A stretch of DNA of 64,000 bases from Chloroflexota bacterium (GTDB taxonomy: Bacteria > Chloroflexota > Anaerolineae > Anaerolineales > Anaerolineaceae). Both the position numbers and the translations under genes were made by a program. The notes under the pieces were generated by a model. That model did no database searches. It was not told where the DNA came from and saw only the letters and a program-made list of their open reading frames with translations. Shown here one piece after another: positions 62,495 to 64,000 of the stretch. Position 1 is the first letter of the stretch; the number at the start of each line of letters is the position of its first letter. The stretch lies in the NCBI GenBank assembly GCA_021825925.1, contig JAKAFP010000002.1:62001-126000 (forward strand). The letters run 5' to 3'.

Positions 62495-63275
62495 TTCCTT
62501 CACCTTTACCCAGCAAAACCTGCAGGATTACAAGGATTGCGCCTACCGGTTCTATCTCAGGGAAATTCTGAATCTGGAATGGCCGGCCGTTGAAAGCGAA
62601 CCCATCCGCGAGCAGGAAGCCCTGATGCAGCTTGGTACAAGCTTTCACCTGCTCTGCCAGCAGTATTTTTCGGGCATCCCGGCGGAAGTGCTGACCGCCC
62701 AAATTTCACAGGACGAATTAGCCGAGTGGTGGCAGAATTTTCTCAAGCTTGACCTCCACCCCGCTGAGGGTGACTTTTCTGTTGAAAAACTGAATTCCGT
62801 TCCCTTTGCCGGCTGCCGGCTGACAGCCAAGATTGACCTGCTGCTCAAATCGGATGGCAAGCTGGTTATTTATGATTGGAAGACCTCGCAGCATCAACCC
62901 AAACGCCAATCCCTGCTGGCGCGCATGCAAAGCAAGGTTTATCCGCTGGTGATATCCAATCTGACTAAGAACAAAGCCCTGGCGCCGGAATCCATTGAAA
63001 TGATCTACTGGTATCCCGCGTTTCCGCAATCTCCGGTCAAATTTACTTATTCGAGCACCCAAAAAGACACAGATCAGACCGAGCTTGAACTGCTGGTGGC
63101 CGAGATTGCCGCCAAGGATAAGGAAGCGTTCAGGAAAACTGAAAATTTAAAATCCTGCAGTTTTTGCCGATATCGGTCGCTCTGCGACCGCGGCAAGGAA
63201 GCCGGTCTCAGCGATATGGAAAACGATCTTCCTGATTCTGATGACGCTTTTAATTTTGATTTTGATGCTATCTAG
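62481..63275 (+). CDS. PD-(D/E)XK nuclease with probable Fe-S cluster (RecB/AddB nuclease-like)
   Basis: 264 residues from the ATG behind GGAGG, inside the helicase end; a frame back to 62385 lies within the helicase. Nuclease core: SFHLLCQQYF, then LLKSDGKLVIYDWKTSQHQPK (Asp-x-Lys core) and QSKVYPLVI. One Cys near the start (YKDCAYRFYL, Cys19) and three near the end (SCSFCRYRSLCDRG) make the four-Cys pattern that holds an Fe-S cluster in AddB and Cas4 nucleases. With the two P-loop proteins upstream it would supply the missing nuclease. Confidence 0.86.
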   Translation: MLLPDSFTFTQQNLQDYKDCAYRFYLREILNLEWPAVESEPIREQEALMQLGTSFHLLCQQYFSGIPAEVLTAQISQDELAEWWQNFLKLDLHPAEGDFSVEKLNSVPFAGCRLTAKIDLLLKSDGKLVIYDWKTSQHQPKRQSLLARMQSKVYPLVISNLTKNKALAPESIEMIYWYPAFPQSPVKFTYSSTQKDTDQTELELLVAEIAAKDKEAFRKTENLKSCSFCRYRSLCDRGKEAGLSDMENDLPDSDDAFNFDFDAI

Positions 63276-63278
63276 CTC

Positions 63279-64000
63279 ATGAAGAACGCCCTTCCCCCAT
63301 CCGTCACGCGCTGGATAGATCCTCCGGAAAGCCCGCTGCCCGCTGATCTGGCCTCCATGCAGGCCATGCCTGAACTGGTGCTGCGCATCCTGCATCGCCA
63401 GGGGGTCCATTCCTCCGCGGATGCGCGTGCCTTTATGAATTTTCGCGCCTATACCCCAGCCTCGCCTTACGATCTCAAAGATATGGAAAAGGGAGTCGAA
63501 CGCACCTTGCAGGCAATCAAAGCCGGCGAGTTGATCGGTGTGTGGGGCGACTTCGACGTGGACGGTCAAACCGCCACTGCCACCCTGGTCTCAGCCCTGC
63601 GCCGCATTGGAGCGAAGGTGGTTTATCACGTGCCCGTGCGCGGACCCGAAAGCCACGGCATCAAACTTGAATTCCTGCAGCCTTTTGTCAAACAAGGTAT
63701 CAGCCTGCTGATCACCTGTGACACGGGCATCTCAGAATTGGAATCCATTGACTGGGCTCAATTTCAAGGTGTTGATGTGATCATCACCGACCATCACGCC
63801 CTGCCCGAGAGACTCCCCCAGGCTTTTGCCGTGATCAACCCCCAATTCCTTGATACCACCCATCCACTGCGTCCGCTGCCTGGCGTGGGTGTCGCCTGCA
63901 AGTTCGCCGAAGCCCTGCTTGAACGCTGCAAACTTTCTGATGAGGTCCGTTCGCTGCACGATCTGGCTGCGCTGGGCACCGTTGCGGATATCGCTGAACT
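63279..64000 (+). CDS. recJ: RecJ single-strand DNA exonuclease, N-terminal part
   Basis: About 240 codons, cut by the window end. The ATG comes three bases after the nuclease stop. DHH-family metal motifs are visible: GVWGDFDVDGQTATA (usual DYDADG), LITCDTGIS and ITDHHALPE, followed by LAALGTVADIA. RecJ degrades single-stranded DNA 5' to 3' in recombination and repair. The close spacing suggests joint transcription with the helicase-nuclease cluster, matching its role in end resection. Confidence 0.93.
   Translation, partial: MKNALPPSVTRWIDPPESPLPADLASMQAMPELVLRILHRQGVHSSADARAFMNFRAYTPASPYDLKDMEKGVERTLQAIKAGELIGVWGDFDVDGQTATATLVSALRRIGAKVVYHVPVRGPESHGIKLEFLQPFVKQGISLLITCDTGISELESIDWAQFQGVDVIITDHHALPERLPQAFAVINPQFLDTTHPLRPLPGVGVACKFAEALLERCKLSDEVRSLHDLAALGTVADIAE

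Noticed and set aside
62481..63275. CRISPR-linked Cas4
   Set aside because: The Cys/PD-(D/E)XK pattern fits, but there are no cas genes or repeat arrays in the window, and helicase genes adjoin it.
1..64000. tRNA, rRNA, CRISPR arrays, insertion sequences, riboswitches
   Set aside because: The intergenic stretches were read on both strands for cloverleaf, direct-repeat array, transposase and known riboswitch patterns; none was convincing. A covariance-model search (tRNAscan, Rfam) could still find a missed one.

Overview
The window looks like a chromosomal segment from an Anaerolineae-type member of the Chloroflexota. This is inferred from gene content, not from a marker gene. The pointers are a fused transaldolase/glucose-6-phosphate isomerase in a pentose-phosphate operon, a Tad pilus locus with no outer-membrane secretin gene, Thr/Pro-rich lipoproteins, a baseplate-J-like envelope protein, a type 2 IPP isomerase, and frequent TTG/GTG starts. 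No rRNA, tRNA, CRISPR array, transposase or prophage was seen. Coding density is high and almost all genes are housekeeping or metabolic.

Layout. 1-3.4 kb: tail of a SufT/MIP18-like protein, corA, a DegV protein and an AT-rich patch with a lipoprotein. 3.5-4.7 kb (minus): a PLP alpha-oxoamine synthase. 4.9-10.0 kb: a sugar locus (ROK kinase, MFS transporter, GH51 arabinofuranosidase, unknown TIM-barrel-like protein) ending in a complex stem-loop element. 10.2-15.8 kb (minus): transketolase, rpiB, tal-pgi and an AhpD-like protein. 16.2-17.6 kb: tryptophanase. 17.7-21.2 kb (minus): copper operon csoR-copZ-copA-lipoprotein with a visible CsoR operator. 21.3-22.9 kb: folate operon (pteridine-reductase-like SDR, folB, folK). 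22.9-25.0 kb (minus): type 2 IPP isomerase and prenyl synthase. 25.2 kb: an acyl carrier protein. 25.5-27.5 kb (minus): sucCD. 27.6-29.2 kb (minus): an SPFH-HTH fusion and its partner. 29.4-35.8 kb: Tad pilus locus. 35.9-39.9 kb: comF, hpf, two SDRs and efp. 39.9-43.5 kb: a Cys-rich protein, a HAD-DinB fusion and ftsH. 43.5-46.4 kb (minus): acyl-CoA ligase, miaA, yraN. 46.6-51.3 kb: cinA-like, a deaminase-CYTH fusion and malQ. 51.3-52.3 kb (minus): a DMT transporter. 52.4-53.4 kb: Mn-type SOD and ferredoxin. 53.5-56.6 kb (minus): baseplate-J-like, ruvX, mltG. 56.7-57.5 kb: a lipoprotein. 57.5-64 kb: a DNA-processing cluster of DEDDh exonuclease, AddB-like P-loop protein, UvrD-type helicase, PD-(D/E)XK nuclease with a putative Fe-S cluster, and RecJ (cut by the window end).

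The most interesting material is the last cluster, which resembles an AddAB/AdnAB recombination machine whose helicase and nuclease parts are separate genes. Next come several unusual domain fusions (SPFH-HTH, deaminase-CYTH, HAD-DinB) and a multi-branched hairpin element at 10071-10141. Genes in tight operons overlap by 4-26 bases, and many transcription units end in strong hairpin terminators shared by convergent genes.
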